Assembly (NCBI GenBank): GCA_038040485.1
Contig: JBBPIE010000010.1
Coordinates: forward strand, 1 to 64,000
Length of the DNA stretch: 64,000 nt
Direction of reading: 5' to 3'
Source: Onstottus_B arcticum
Lineage (GTDB): Bacteria > Acidobacteriota > Blastocatellia > UBA7656
In this document: in pieces, positions 32,552 through 41,626 of the stretch
Position numbering within the stretch: the first letter of the stretch is position 1
Layout of the letters: every line of letters begins with the position of its first letter
Notes under the pieces: generated by a model
What the model was told of the DNA's origin: nothing
Database searches by the model: none
The model's input: only the letters and a program-made list of their open reading frames with translations
Position numbers and translations under genes: made by a program

Positions 32552-33505
32552 TCACCTCGGTACTTCAATGCCGGCAATCACCTCATCAAGAGCCTGATCG
32601 GGCGACGTACCTTCAATCTCAGCCTCGGAGCGCAACACGATCCGGTGACGAAGCACGGGCTTTGCGATCTCCTTAACATCGTCGGGCGTGACAAAGCTGC
32701 GGCCTCGCAATGCAGCAAGCGCCTTCGAGCACAACAGCAGGGCAACGGCCGCGCGCGGACTTGCTCCCCATGAAATGCTCTGCGCCTCGCGAGTCGCGCG
32801 AATGATTGACACCATATAGCGTTGAACGCCTTCTTCAACCGTTGTTTTTCTCACTTCGGAGCGACACGTCAAAATGGCCGCGCCATCGCTGACCGGCTTT
32901 ATGTCCAGGTCCTCCAGGCGGCGCGCATTGAACCCCTCATCCCAGTTCGCGACTACACGCAACTCTTCATCAACGGTCGGATACTGAATCATGATCTTGA
33001 GCATGAACCGGTCGAGCTGTGCTTCGGGCAGCGGGTAAGTTCCCTCGTACTCGATTGGGTTCTGGGTTGCCAGCACGGTGAATAACGGCGACAGCTTGTG
33101 GATCTCGCCGTCGATCGTGACCTGACGCTCTTCCATCGCTTCAAGCAAAGCAGCTTGAGTCTTTGGCGGAGTGCGATTGATCTCGTCGGCTAACAACAGG
33201 TCCGTGAAGATGGGCCCGTGTCTCAGCGCGAACGTCGACGTCGCCATGTTGAAGATATTTGTGCCCGTCACGTCTGCAGGCATCAGGTCAGGGGTGAATT
33301 GAATGCGTCCGAAGTGGGCGCCGACAGCTTGAGCAAGCACTTTGACCAAGAGCGTTTTCGCCGTTCCCGGCACGCCTTCAATTAGCGCGTGGCCTTCGGT
33401 GAACAACGCGATGAACACTTGTTCAATAACTTGCTCTTGGCCCACGATAGCTTTGCTGATTTCGCCGCGCAGATATTCGGCGATACCGCTGACGTAGTTG
33501 GACAA
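32552..33505 (-). CDS. MoxR-type AAA+ ATPase
   Basis: This 317-residue protein has GVPGTAKT (Walker A) near 41, LLADEINRTPPKTQAALLEAMEE (Walker B and sensor region), and the C-terminal lid motif SPRAAVALLLCSKALAALRGR. MoxR ATPases act as chaperones for the maturation of vWA-containing partners such as the DUF58 protein nearby. It is the first gene of the minus-strand set moxR-NUDIX-DUF58. Confidence 0.93.
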   Translation of the reverse strand: MSNYVSGIAEYLRGEISKAIVGQEQVIEQVFIALFTEGHALIEGVPGTAKTLLVKVLAQAVGAHFGRIQFTPDLMPADVTGTNIFNMATSTFALRHGPIFTDLLLADEINRTPPKTQAALLEAMEERQVTIDGEIHKLSPLFTVLATQNPIEYEGTYPLPEAQLDRFMLKIMIQYPTVDEELRVVANWDEGFNARRLEDLDIKPVSDGAAILTCRSEVRKTTVEEGVQRYMVSIIRATREAQSISWGASPRAAVALLLCSKALAALRGRSFVTPDDVKEIAKPVLRHRIVLRSEAEIEGTSPDQALDEVIAGIEVPR

Positions 33506-34131
33506 TTATTCTCCCCTCAGCATGCGCCCACCCAAAAAAAAGGGGACGCATTGTTCTTTCTCGCCTGTGACAGTCAGTAAGAATAGACCGATCTCAAACC
33601 TCTCGCAACGAAAAGCCTCGCTCGGCCAACCGCACAACGGATAAGAGCAAAACCGTAGGAACGGTTTACCGTTGTGGCGACGGCCGCAACGTAGTCCCGG
33701 GATTGCACCAACGTTCTCTGATCGGCCTCGTGAAGACCGTCTCAACCGTTGATGTATCGCCTAAGCCCGAAAAACGTAAACCTCGAAAAGAAAATGCTTG
33801 CACTCGCACGCGAAAGGTGGTAGAGTCTCGCCCTGTCACAAGAGCCCACCCCCAATTCGGGCTCAAAACGCTCCAAGAACCATTTGCGGCGACGTTTATT
33901 TCGCAGGAATGTTCGGCTATCGTCCTCATCCGGGCCGGGCACGAATTCACGCAACGGAATGGCAGTGCGGATGCCTAGCAGACTCTCCGGGTCGCGCTCC
34001 GTCGGCGAGCATACGTTGACTAAGGGTTACCCTTCGAGAATGGATGGATCGTGGCGGCTATCAAGCCAGCAGCGACTTTTTATCGACCCTCACTCGTAGG
34101 TTTCGAACAAGCAATATCTTGGAGGTGCGTC
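33506..34131 (+). other. Gene-poor leader region with a candidate promoter
   Basis: No convincing protein gene was found in these 626 bases; all frames are short or of odd composition. A candidate promoter lies at 33798-33826 and points towards the DivIC-like gene, leaving a leader of about 300 bases. Whether the leader hosts an RNA element or a small RNA cannot be told by eye. No tmRNA, RNase P or SRP RNA signature was recognised. Confidence 0.4.
33798..33826 (+). promoter_or_regulatory. Sigma-70-like promoter
   Basis: TTGCAC at 33798-33803 and TAGAGT at 33821-33826 are spaced by 17 bases. Transcription would begin near 33833 and read into a long leader before the DivIC/FtsB-like gene. Confidence 0.5.
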
Positions 34132-34581
34132 TTGAGCCAGGTTGCAAATACATTTTGGGATAGTCGGTTGGACTCAGCCGCACGTCAAGACTCCGTTGCG
34201 AAGCGAAGGGTTCGAGTCCGACGTCTAATCGACGGCGTTGTTCTCACAATCATTCTAGCTGCATTGGCAACCTGCGTTTCGGTTCACACGCGAAGTCAGA
34301 TGGAGCTGTACGCGGCAAAGGCTAAACACCTAGCGGCAATGGATAGAGTCCAGGATCTGAGCGCGCAGCTTGAGAAGCGTGAACGAGAGATCGAACAGCT
34401 CCGAACCGACCCACGTGCGATTGAATTGTTTGCGCGGCAACGGTTCGGATTCGTCCGCGCCGGCGACGTAGTCATCAAGCTACCTGAGGATCAAAAGGCG
34501 GCAGAAGCGAGCGCCGTGGAGACTAGAGTCGCCAACTTGACACCCCGCCAAAACGACGGCTATACTGGCCGTTCTAACTGA
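34132..34581 (+). CDS. DivIC/FtsB-type septum formation initiator protein
   Basis: TTG at 34132 lies 6 bases after GGAGG (34121-34125) and is preferred over the upstream ATG. The 149-residue product has a basic cytoplasmic N-terminus, one transmembrane helix (LIDGVVLTIILAALATCVSV), a coiled coil (MDRVQDLSAQLEKREREIEQL) and the DivIC ending ARQRFGFVRAGDVVIKLPE. Members of this family join the divisome. The ending 'FGFVRAGDVVI' is the best evidence. Confidence 0.85.
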   Translation: MSQVANTFWDSRLDSAARQDSVAKRRVRVRRLIDGVVLTIILAALATCVSVHTRSQMELYAAKAKHLAAMDRVQDLSAQLEKREREIEQLRTDPRAIELFARQRFGFVRAGDVVIKLPEDQKAAEASAVETRVANLTPRQNDGYTGRSN

Positions 34582-34696
34582 TCATTTCCTTTCTTAACTG
34601 AAGTTTTAAGAATCAGGTCGGTTGATAAGGACGCTTGCAGACACGGGATCGTTCATAGTGATTCGCGTTTGAATCGTCGATCATATAGAATCAGAA

Positions 34697-34773
<77 letters not shown>

Positions 34774-34779
34774 AATATC

Positions 34780-34804
34780 AAGCCGCCGAAAGGCGGCTTT
34801 TCTC
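34780..34804 (+). terminator. Rho-independent terminator after tRNA-fMet
   Basis: An 8-bp stem AAGCCGCC/GGCGGCTT with a GAAA tetraloop is followed by a T-rich run (TTCTC). It lies 6 bases after the tRNA 3' end. Confidence 0.85.
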
Positions 34805-34927
34805 TTGCCCCCTTTGGAGGGCAGTCCACACAATCAGTACGCAAGTGGAAGACGGGTCGAAGCGAAGGCCTGTTCATTCATCACGAAACGCCGCGGCGCT
34901 CGGGGATCGCCCTTACGTCGGTCACCA

Positions 34928-35440
34928 CTAGCTCTTCTCTTCTTTAGTTCCTTCGTCTTCCTTGTTGCCCAAACCCCAGAACTCTTTGACGGCTTCGGCG
35001 CCAGGTACAAGCTTTTCCCAGAGCTGCGGCGAAGTAGAGCCCATCTGCAAAAAGCCGCGGAACCGCCGGTCGAACTCTTCCCTGGTTTTCAAGTACGCCT
35101 CGAAGCTGCTCGATAAGTAGTTCTTGAAGAAGTCCTGAACCGCGGTCTCCTGCGACCGGATCAGTTGGAATAAGAACGAAACCGGCAACACGCTCTGGTT
35201 CTTCTCTTCCTCGAGGATGACTTGCATGAGTACCGCTTTGGTCACATCAGCTTTGGTGCGCGAATCGATGACCTGAACGTCGTTGCCTCCGCGGATCAGC
35301 TTGATCAGATCCTGATAGTTCACGTATCCGCTAGTCTCAGTGTTGTACAGACGCCTGTTACCGTAACGCTTGATGAGGATGCGGTCGGAGCGGCTGTCGC
35401 CTTTCGCTCTTGTCTTTGCTGTACCAGATTTCTTTGTCAT
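34928..35440 (-). CDS. phaR: Polyhydroxyalkanoate synthesis regulator PhaR
   Basis: From ATG 35440 the protein is 170 residues. It has the PHB/PHA accumulation-regulator DNA-binding domain RILIKRYGNRRLYNTETSGYVNYQDLIKLI near 21-50, followed by the accumulation-regulator domain (LPVSFLFQLIRSQETAVQDFFKNYLSSSFEAYL). PhaR represses phasin genes and senses PHA granules. A phasin-like gene lies 1.3 kb away, which supports a storage-granule context. Ten upstream codons were excluded. Confidence 0.9.
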   Translation of the reverse strand: MTKKSGTAKTRAKGDSRSDRILIKRYGNRRLYNTETSGYVNYQDLIKLIRGGNDVQVIDSRTKADVTKAVLMQVILEEEKNQSVLPVSFLFQLIRSQETAVQDFFKNYLSSSFEAYLKTREEFDRRFRGFLQMGSTSPQLWEKLVPGAEAVKEFWGLGNKEDEGTKEEKS

Positions 35441-35686
35441 ACGAGGCTGAACTGTAACACAGTGCAGCATTCATGTCTATCATACTTCACTATCTCTTGT
35501 ATCAATAGAGTATAAGCAGCTACCGCAAGTGCGAGCAGAAGGGAACCCTCTCGTACAATCGCTCACAGTAGCGCTTTTGGTGACTAGCCCGTGGTTAGCT
35601 CGTCTTGCTTTCAATCCTCATTGTCGCCTTAAGCAGCTATATTTCTGCAATTAACAGATTTTCTTCGCATCTGCGAAAGATTTGGC

Positions 35687-35714
35687 TTGACGTTGGTATG
35701 TTCTGTGGTATTCT
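35687..35714 (+). promoter_or_regulatory. Sigma-70-like promoter of the SDR gene
   Basis: TTGACG at 35687-35692 and TATTCT at 35709-35714 are spaced by 16 bases. Transcription would begin near 35721, about 18 bases before the ATG at 35739. Confidence 0.6.
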
Positions 35715-35738
35715 CTCAGGGCGACAGGGAACACATTG

Positions 35739-36668
35739 ATGATACGAAAGCTCAACGGAACGACCGCGGTGATCACGAGTGCGACCAGCGGCATCGGCCG
35801 CGAACCTGCCATCGAGTTCGCGAAAGCCGGGGCGAGCGTGGTCATCGCCGGACGCCGCGAGGAGCGATTGAACAAACTCGCCGCGGAGATCGAAGCGGCG
35901 GGCAGCAAAGCACTGGCGGTGGTCACTGACGTTGCCGATCAGGCGCAGGTCGATCATCTAATAGAAAGCGCGGTCGAGCGATTTGGCAGAATAGACTCGC
36001 TGGTCAACAACGCGGGCGTCGCGGTTGCCGGACGCTTCAACGAGATGGCGCTCGAAGATTTTCGCCGGGTGATGGACGTCAACTTCTGGGGCGCGGTCTA
36101 CGCGTCCAAGGCAGTCGTTGAACGGATGCGCAAGCAGCGCGGAGGCGGAGTCATCATCAACGTCTCCTCGATCTTCGGAAAGCGCGGCGTTCCTTTCGAG
36201 ACGGCTTATTGCTCAAGCAAGTTTGCGCTTGCAGGGTTCTCCGAAGCGTTGCGAGCCGAGGTGATGTCCGACGGAATCGACGTCAGCACGATCTTCCCCG
36301 GCGCGGTAGAGACTGAGATATTCAAATCGGCTGCCAATCAGACAGGTTTCGAGCTTCCAAGCTTTGTGCCCAAGTTTCCAGCGAAAGCGATGGCAAAGCT
36401 CATCGTTCAGACCGCGCGCTTCCCTCGGCCGGAAGTCGTGATGGCGCTCGATGCGCAAGCCATAAACCTTTTCAACACGCTTGCGCCGGGTTTGATGGAT
36501 CTTGCGCTTGGATGGCCCTTTTATCGAAGGAATGCGTCGCGGCGCAGCCTCGTCGACGAACAGCGGAAATCTCTATCACCCATCAGGCGGGAAATAGACA
36601 GCCGTTCAACCCTTAAGGCGTCAACGTTGGAGAGCCTGGAGCAGAACGAAGGAGCGAAGCAAAAATAG
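35739..36668 (+). CDS. SDR-family oxidoreductase
   Basis: This 309-residue short-chain dehydrogenase/reductase has the cofactor loop TSATSGIGREPAIEFA, the NNAGVAVAG motif, and the catalytic Ser ... YCSSK (Tyr-X3-Lys) after INVSSIFGKRG. The VVIAGRREER segment suggests NADPH preference. The glycine-rich loop reads TSATSGIG where many relatives have TGASSGIG. Substrate unknown; family members reduce carbonyls or oxidise alcohols. ATG at 35739 follows AGGGA by 8 bases. The C-terminal 50 residues are an extension without conserved motifs. Confidence 0.87.
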   Translation: MIRKLNGTTAVITSATSGIGREPAIEFAKAGASVVIAGRREERLNKLAAEIEAAGSKALAVVTDVADQAQVDHLIESAVERFGRIDSLVNNAGVAVAGRFNEMALEDFRRVMDVNFWGAVYASKAVVERMRKQRGGGVIINVSSIFGKRGVPFETAYCSSKFALAGFSEALRAEVMSDGIDVSTIFPGAVETEIFKSAANQTGFELPSFVPKFPAKAMAKLIVQTARFPRPEVVMALDAQAINLFNTLAPGLMDLALGWPFYRRNASRRSLVDEQRKSLSPIRREIDSRSTLKASTLESLEQNEGAKQK

Positions 36669-36689
36669 AATCGGCCGGCGGCGGTTCTT

Positions 36690-36722
36690 ATCACGAATCT
36701 CAAATCTGAAATCTGAGATTGC
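36690..36722. repeat. Short-word hairpin (CTCAAATCTGAAATCTGAG)
   Basis: A compact inverted array of the word AAATCT with its reverse complement, lying between the SDR and phasin-like genes. Confidence 0.6.
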
Positions 36723-36775
36723 AGACGACGAGCCGGCTTAGTAACAACGTACTTTTCCAGAAAGGAATAAACATC

Positions 36776-37399
36776 ATGACTACGAAATCGAAATCAACCA
36801 GCAAACAATCCAGTGGCACGCAGGGTGCGGCGGCAGGCAAAGCGCCGGAAGCCGGCGCAGCCGAGTGGGCTCAACAAGTCGTCGAGCACATCGTGGACGC
36901 GCAGAAGAAATGGATTGACCTCACTGCGCAGCAGAATGCCCTCGTCCTGAAAGCGATCGAGGAAGGAATGCAGTTCTACAGAAGCGCCCCGACGCCGGCG
37001 TTGGCCGATTGGGCTCGCCAGGGTGTCGAAGGCATCGTCGAGGCGCAGAAGCGCTGGGCCGAGATCGCTTCGCAGCAGAGCGGTCAGCTCTATGACGCGA
37101 TCAGAGAGGGCGTGAGCGTCACTCCGTCCGACGTTTCGCGCGCAGTCTCGGACTACGCTGGTCAGGGTCTGGAAGCCTTCGTAAAGGCGCGGACGCAGTG
37201 GCTCGACTTCGCGGCCAAGCAAAACGCTCAGGTAATCAAAGCGCTGAAGGACGGGCTAAACGTCGACGATAATTCGCCGGCAGCCGCGCTTGCGGATTTC
37301 GCGCAGCAGGCGGTGACCAATTATGTCGAAGTTCAAAAACGCTGGCTCGACCTGGCGACGCAGCTTCCGTTTATGGGAACTTCCGCCAAGAAGAAGTAA
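36776..37399 (+). CDS. Phasin-like four-repeat granule protein
   Basis: From ATG 36776 the product is 207 residues. After a Ser/Lys/Gly-rich N-terminus it contains about four related segments of 45-50 residues (WAQQVVEHIVDAQKKWIDLT, WARQGVEGIVEAQKRWAEIA, YAGQGLEAFVKARTQWLDFA, FAQQAVTNYVEVQKRWLDLA). They are amphipathic helices of the phasin type that would coat polyhydroxyalkanoate or lipid granules. PhaR lies nearby on the other strand. The internal repetition is stronger than in typical phasins. Confidence 0.78.
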   Translation: MTTKSKSTSKQSSGTQGAAAGKAPEAGAAEWAQQVVEHIVDAQKKWIDLTAQQNALVLKAIEEGMQFYRSAPTPALADWARQGVEGIVEAQKRWAEIASQQSGQLYDAIREGVSVTPSDVSRAVSDYAGQGLEAFVKARTQWLDFAAKQNAQVIKALKDGLNVDDNSPAAALADFAQQAVTNYVEVQKRWLDLATQLPFMGTSAKKK

Positions 37400-37602
37400 A
37401 CAACCGAGACCGCTTCTGTCGAGGATGAAAAATGGGCGGCTCGCTGGGACATCCTTCATCCTTCACAAGTACCAGTCTTTTTTGGCAAGTCGCAGCAGGT
37501 CGATGCAGCTTTGGCTTGCCCACCCTTGCGCGGCTGTTGGATGATGCTGGCTTAGGCACTAACGTCAGACTCAGAAGCCTAAATCCGAACCAGGAGATCC
37601 CG

Positions 37603-38163
37603 ATGCCCAACGAGTCGAAAAGAACGTATCCGTGGACGACCACGCTCAAAGACAAACAAATCACTCTTCGGCTGATGCGGCCCGAAGATCGTGACTCGCT
37701 GCTGGGATTTGCCAAGTCCCTTCCCGAAGACGATCTCCTCTTCCTCGCAGTAGACATAACCCGGCCCGAGGCCCTCGATCAATGGGTCCACAACATCAAG
37801 ACCGGGCAGATATGGACCGTCCTCGCCGAAGCAAACGGCAAGCTGATCGGGCACGGCACGTTGAACCACAACGCTCTTCAGTGGACTCGTCATCTCGGGG
37901 AGATCGTGCTGCTCATCAGTCCTGACTATCGCGGCATCGGTCTGGGAAACTTGCTGGCGAATGAGCTCTTCGCGATCGCGCGCGAATTGGGGCTGCAAAA
38001 GATCGTTGCTCGCATGGCTTCTGGGCAGCGAGGCGCGGCGCAAGTCCTTGACCGCCTGGGCTTCAGAGCCGAAGCGCTGTTGGGTGACTACGTGATCGAT
38101 CGCGAGGGGCGCACGCACGACCTGATCGTGATGTCTTATGACGTGACCGGGTTGACCGAATAG
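37603..38163 (+). CDS. GNAT N-acetyltransferase
   Basis: From ATG 37603 the protein is 186 residues: ITLRLMRPEDRDSLLGF at the N-terminus, IVLLISPDYRGIGLGNLLANELFAIA (acetyl-CoA pyrophosphate loop, motif A) near 105-130 and LDRLGFRAEALLGDYVIDREG. This is a standard GNAT protein; the acceptor substrate is unknown. The frame is open further upstream to 37432, but without family features. Confidence 0.85.
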   Translation: MPNESKRTYPWTTTLKDKQITLRLMRPEDRDSLLGFAKSLPEDDLLFLAVDITRPEALDQWVHNIKTGQIWTVLAEANGKLIGHGTLNHNALQWTRHLGEIVLLISPDYRGIGLGNLLANELFAIARELGLQKIVARMASGQRGAAQVLDRLGFRAEALLGDYVIDREGRTHDLIVMSYDVTGLTE

Positions 38164-38174
38164 CAGGAGTGCCA

Positions 38175-38621
38175 ATGGTTCTCGCAGGCCTTGAAGGGTT
38201 GGAAGCAGTTTTTTTTCGCGGGCTGAATCAGTTCATTGAGCCGCTCGTGCTGGCGGGGTTTGGAGCGCCTCTGCTTTCGCCGATTGGAGCGATCGTAGTC
38301 GAGACGCGAGGGCGAAAGACGGGCCAGCGATCCAATGTGCCGTTGATGGCCGCCGTGGTCGGCGATCTTGTTGTGGTCAGCACGGTACGGCGCAGTTCGA
38401 ACTGGTTGAAGAACTTGGCCGCGCACCCGGAAGTTCGGTACTGGCTGGGCGGGCGAGAGATTGAGGCAACAGCCTTTACGGTTGGACCGGACATCGAAAA
38501 CCCGAATGGTTTGCCGGCGCGCATGAGTTGTTTAATGGAGGCGCTCAAGCGACACAGTGGGCTGTTCGGGACCAGCTTCGCAATCTTGATGCCTCGGGGA
38601 TCTTCGGCGAATCGACAGTAA
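38175..38621 (+). CDS. F420/deazaflavin-type nitroreductase family protein
   Basis: A 148-residue protein of the Ddn/DUF385 (nitroreductase/quinone reductase) family: VVETRGRKTGQRSNVPLMAAVVGDLVVVST, NWLKNLAAHPEVRYWLGG. The family binds coenzyme F420 or heme/FMN in a split-barrel fold. Whether this organism makes F420 cannot be told from the window. The ATG at 38175 follows AGGAG by 5 bases; GTG at 38169 is an alternative. The next gene begins 12 bp later. Confidence 0.8.
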   Translation: MVLAGLEGLEAVFFRGLNQFIEPLVLAGFGAPLLSPIGAIVVETRGRKTGQRSNVPLMAAVVGDLVVVSTVRRSSNWLKNLAAHPEVRYWLGGREIEATAFTVGPDIENPNGLPARMSCLMEALKRHSGLFGTSFAILMPRGSSANRQ

Positions 38622-38632
38622 GGGTCTACCCA

Positions 38633-40009
38633 ATGGCAAGCGCAACGAAGACAGCACTCGCAAAGAGCAAACAGGGGCGCAAGCTCGCGCCGGGGCCAAA
38701 ACGCAAAGCCCTGGGCGATCAGCTCGTGCCGATGAGCCGCGACCCGCTCAAGTTCTTGTTGAAGATTGCGCACGACTATCCGGACATCGCTACTTTTAAG
38801 CTTGGTCCGCAACGAACTTTCCTGCTGAGCAAACCTGAATACATCGAGGATGTGCTTGTGGCTAATGATTGGAACTTCGTGAAGGGCCGCGGGCTTCAAC
38901 GCGCAAAGAAAGTTCTTGGCAAAGGGCTGCTCACAAGCGAAGGCAATTTCCATCGCCGCCAGCGCCGGCTTTCACAACCTGCTTTTCACAAACAGCGCAT
39001 TGCGGCTTATGCAGCCGTCATGTCTGAGTATGCCGCGCGCACCCGAGATGGTTGGAAAGAAGCCGAGTCCCGAGATATCGCGCAAGAGATGATGCAGTTG
39101 ACCCTTGCGATCGTCGCCAAGACACTGTTTGACGCCGATGTGCGAGGTGAAGCGCAACAGATCGGCCAGGCTTTGACTGAGGTGCTCGAGCTGTTCGCAA
39201 CTTTTTCTTCGCCGCTCACCGTGATCACCGACAAACTGCCGACCGCAAGAAACCGCCGCGTGAAACGAGGCAAACAACGCCTGGATGAAACGATCTACCG
39301 AATCATCGCCGAGCACCGCGAGGCCGGTGAGGATCGCGGTGACCTTTTGTCGATGCTACTGCTCGCGCAGGACACCGAAGAGGGCAGCGGCGGCATGTCC
39401 GATGAGCAACTGCGAGATGAAGTAATGACTCTGTTTCTGGCCGGACACGAAACAACCGCCAATGCGCTCGTGTGGACGTGGTATCTGCTCTCGCAGAATC
39501 CCGAAGTCGAAAGGAAGATGCACGCAGAAATCGACGAGGTGCTCGGAGCGAGACTGCCGACATTCGAGGACGTCCCGCGCTTGAGCTACACCGAGCGAGT
39601 GTTCACCGAAGCGATGCGCCTTTTTCCGCCGGTGTGGGTGATGGGCCGCCGGTCGGTGAGCGCTTGCAAGATCGGCGGCTACCACGTACCCGCAAAGTCG
39701 ATCGTGCTGCTCAGCCAATTCGTCATGCATCACGATGAGCGTTACTATTCTGAGCCTGAGAAATTCGATCCGGACCGCTGGCTTCCGGAGGCGAGAGCCG
39801 GGCGGCCAAAGTACGCTTACTTTCCGTTCGGAGGCGGCCCGCGCCTTTGCATAGGCGAGCCGTTCGCCTGGATGGAAGGCATTCTGATACTTGCGGTCAT
39901 AGCGCAGAAGTGGAAACTGCGCCTCGTGCCCGGCCATCCAATCAAGATGCAGCCGCTGATCACGCTAAGGCCGAAGCACGGTATGAAGATGACCATAGAA
40001 GGAAGATGA
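38633..40009 (+). CDS. Cytochrome P450
   Basis: From ATG 38633 the protein is 458 residues. Visible P450 elements are the I-helix oxygen-activation motif LAGHETTAN, the K-helix ExxR (TEAMRLFPPVW), the PERF-like FDPDRW, and the heme-binding loop FPFGGGPRLCIGEPFAW with the proximal Cys at residue 406. It resembles bacterial CYP4/CYP102-like fatty-acid hydroxylases. No membrane anchor was seen. Its tight linkage with the F420-type reductase and the wax ester synthase suggests lipid-related oxidation, which is inference. The electron-transfer partner is not encoded adjacent. Confidence 0.94.
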   Translation: MASATKTALAKSKQGRKLAPGPKRKALGDQLVPMSRDPLKFLLKIAHDYPDIATFKLGPQRTFLLSKPEYIEDVLVANDWNFVKGRGLQRAKKVLGKGLLTSEGNFHRRQRRLSQPAFHKQRIAAYAAVMSEYAARTRDGWKEAESRDIAQEMMQLTLAIVAKTLFDADVRGEAQQIGQALTEVLELFATFSSPLTVITDKLPTARNRRVKRGKQRLDETIYRIIAEHREAGEDRGDLLSMLLLAQDTEEGSGGMSDEQLRDEVMTLFLAGHETTANALVWTWYLLSQNPEVERKMHAEIDEVLGARLPTFEDVPRLSYTERVFTEAMRLFPPVWVMGRRSVSACKIGGYHVPAKSIVLLSQFVMHHDERYYSEPEKFDPDRWLPEARAGRPKYAYFPFGGGPRLCIGEPFAWMEGILILAVIAQKWKLRLVPGHPIKMQPLITLRPKHGMKMTIEGR

Positions 40010-40104
40010 CGCGTGAAACGTGATTCGTGATCCGTGTACGGCCGGTAGTTAGACATCACTGGGTTCGCGAGTCACGGATCACGAATCACGCATCACGGAC
40101 CACC
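40008..40104. repeat. Short-word hairpin array (GTGATTCGTGATCCG and complement)
   Basis: GCGTGAAACGTGATTCGTGA at 40012-40031 and TCACGGATCACGAATCACG at 40072-40090 are complementary. This is the same word family as 32487-32541, and it lies between the P450 and wax ester synthase genes. Confidence 0.75.
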
Positions 40105-40105
40105 T

Positions 40106-41560
40106 ATGTCACAACCCAACCTCAACCGCCGGCTCACCGCGATCGACGCGAGCTTCCTCTACTTCGAAAAAAAGGAAGCCGCCATGCACATCGGGAGCGT
40201 GAGCATTTTTGAAGGCGAGATCCCTTTCGACAAGTTCGTCGCGATGCTCAACTCGAAGATGCATCTGCTCCCCCGCTACCAGCAAGTTGTGACGCCCGAT
40301 CCGTTTGGCCTGGGCCATCCGACCTGGGAGTTCGATGACCAGTTCGACATCAAGCGGCACATCTTCAAACTTCAAATCGAAGCTCCCGGAGGCGAAGCCG
40401 AGTTGATCGAGCTCGCAGGCCGTATCTTCACTCCGATGATGGATCGCCGAAAGCCGCTCTGGGACATTTATCTTGTCTACGGTCTGGAAGGAAAACGCAC
40501 CGCGATGATCGCGCGCGTGCACCACTGCATGGTTGACGGCGTCTCCGGAGTGGACCTGCTAAAGATCATTCTGGATATCTCCCCGGAGGTGCCCAAGCTG
40601 CAGCCGGCGCCCGAGCGCCCGCCGCAGTCGCCCCGTCCGGACGCGACGCGCCGTTTCTTCGATACGCTGCTCGGCAACATGCAAGAAGGCATGAATCGCT
40701 TGATGGAGTTTCAAAACGGCCTGCTGAATCTCACACAGGCTCTGACCAACGAGGAGACCCGCCAGTCAATGATCGAGACCGGCGGGACCATTCCACAACT
40801 CGCTTCGCCGGTGACCCTCCTGCCCTTCAACAAGCCGTGCTCCGGGGATCGCAAGCTCGTCTGGAGCACCTTTTCGTTCGCCGAAGCTCGCGCGATTCGC
40901 GCTGCTCTCGGCGGAACTGTGAACGACGTGGTGCTGACGACGTTGTCGGGCGCGGTGTCGCGATACGTTGAGCTACACGGCCAGCAGACCGCGGGGCGCC
41001 AGCTCCGAGTGATGGTGCCCGTAAGCTTGCGGCAACAGGATCAGCGCGGTGCGCTTGGCAACCTGGTTTCAATGCTGCCAGTCGAAATCCCGCTCGATAT
41101 GCCGAATCCAGTCGAGCGCTTTCAGTACATCAATCGCAAGACCGGGGCGATGAAGAGCGGCCGCGTTGCCGAAGGCCTGAACCTCTTCTCTGCGTTGATG
41201 GGGATTCTGCCCGCCCCAGTGCACGCGTTCGCGGGCGCGCTTGCGACGACGCCGATCCCCGCGTTCAACATGGTTTCGACCAACGTGCCGGGCCCCCAAG
41301 TTCCGCTCTACGCGATGGGCAAGCGAATGATCGCCTATTACCCTTACGTCCCGGTTGGCTATGCGATCGGGTGTGGCTGCGCTATTATGAGCTACGATCA
41401 GAATCTCTACTTCGGTCTGACTTCGGATACGCAAGCGATGCCCGACGTCGAGAAGCTCAAGGAAGCGTTGGATCAGTCGTTTATCGAGTTGCGCGCGGCC
41501 GCCGGAGTGGAAGAGATCAAGCCCAAGGTCATGAAAGCGCGCCGCGGCAAACGGCAGTAA
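40106..41560 (+). CDS. Wax ester synthase/diacylglycerol acyltransferase (WS/DGAT)
   Basis: This 484-residue protein has the WS/DGAT start LTAIDASFLYFEKKEAAMHIGSV, the catalytic HHxxxDG motif in RVHHCMVDGVSG near 135-146, a NDVVLTTLSGAV second motif near 273 and the C-terminal PGPQVPLY motif. The enzyme makes wax esters or triacylglycerol from acyl-CoA and long-chain alcohols or diacylglycerol at the membrane. It fits the nearby PhaR and phasin-like genes as part of a storage-lipid region. ATG at 40106; the upstream spacer is a hairpin array. Confidence 0.93.
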   Translation: MSQPNLNRRLTAIDASFLYFEKKEAAMHIGSVSIFEGEIPFDKFVAMLNSKMHLLPRYQQVVTPDPFGLGHPTWEFDDQFDIKRHIFKLQIEAPGGEAELIELAGRIFTPMMDRRKPLWDIYLVYGLEGKRTAMIARVHHCMVDGVSGVDLLKIILDISPEVPKLQPAPERPPQSPRPDATRRFFDTLLGNMQEGMNRLMEFQNGLLNLTQALTNEETRQSMIETGGTIPQLASPVTLLPFNKPCSGDRKLVWSTFSFAEARAIRAALGGTVNDVVLTTLSGAVSRYVELHGQQTAGRQLRVMVPVSLRQQDQRGALGNLVSMLPVEIPLDMPNPVERFQYINRKTGAMKSGRVAEGLNLFSALMGILPAPVHAFAGALATTPIPAFNMVSTNVPGPQVPLYAMGKRMIAYYPYVPVGYAIGCGCAIMSYDQNLYFGLTSDTQAMPDVEKLKEALDQSFIELRAAAGVEEIKPKVMKARRGKRQ

Positions 41561-41626
41561 GAAGTAGCGCAAGCTGCCAGCTTGCGAGGCAGGCACACAA
41601 TCCATCGGTTTGACAGGAGCGTGTTA

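Noticed and set aside
33506..34131. Several short open frames
   Set aside because: Composition and lack of ribosome binding sites do not support them; treated as leader or spacer.
38528..38632. N-terminal extension of the P450
   Set aside because: It overlaps the preceding nitroreductase gene and has no P450 similarity.
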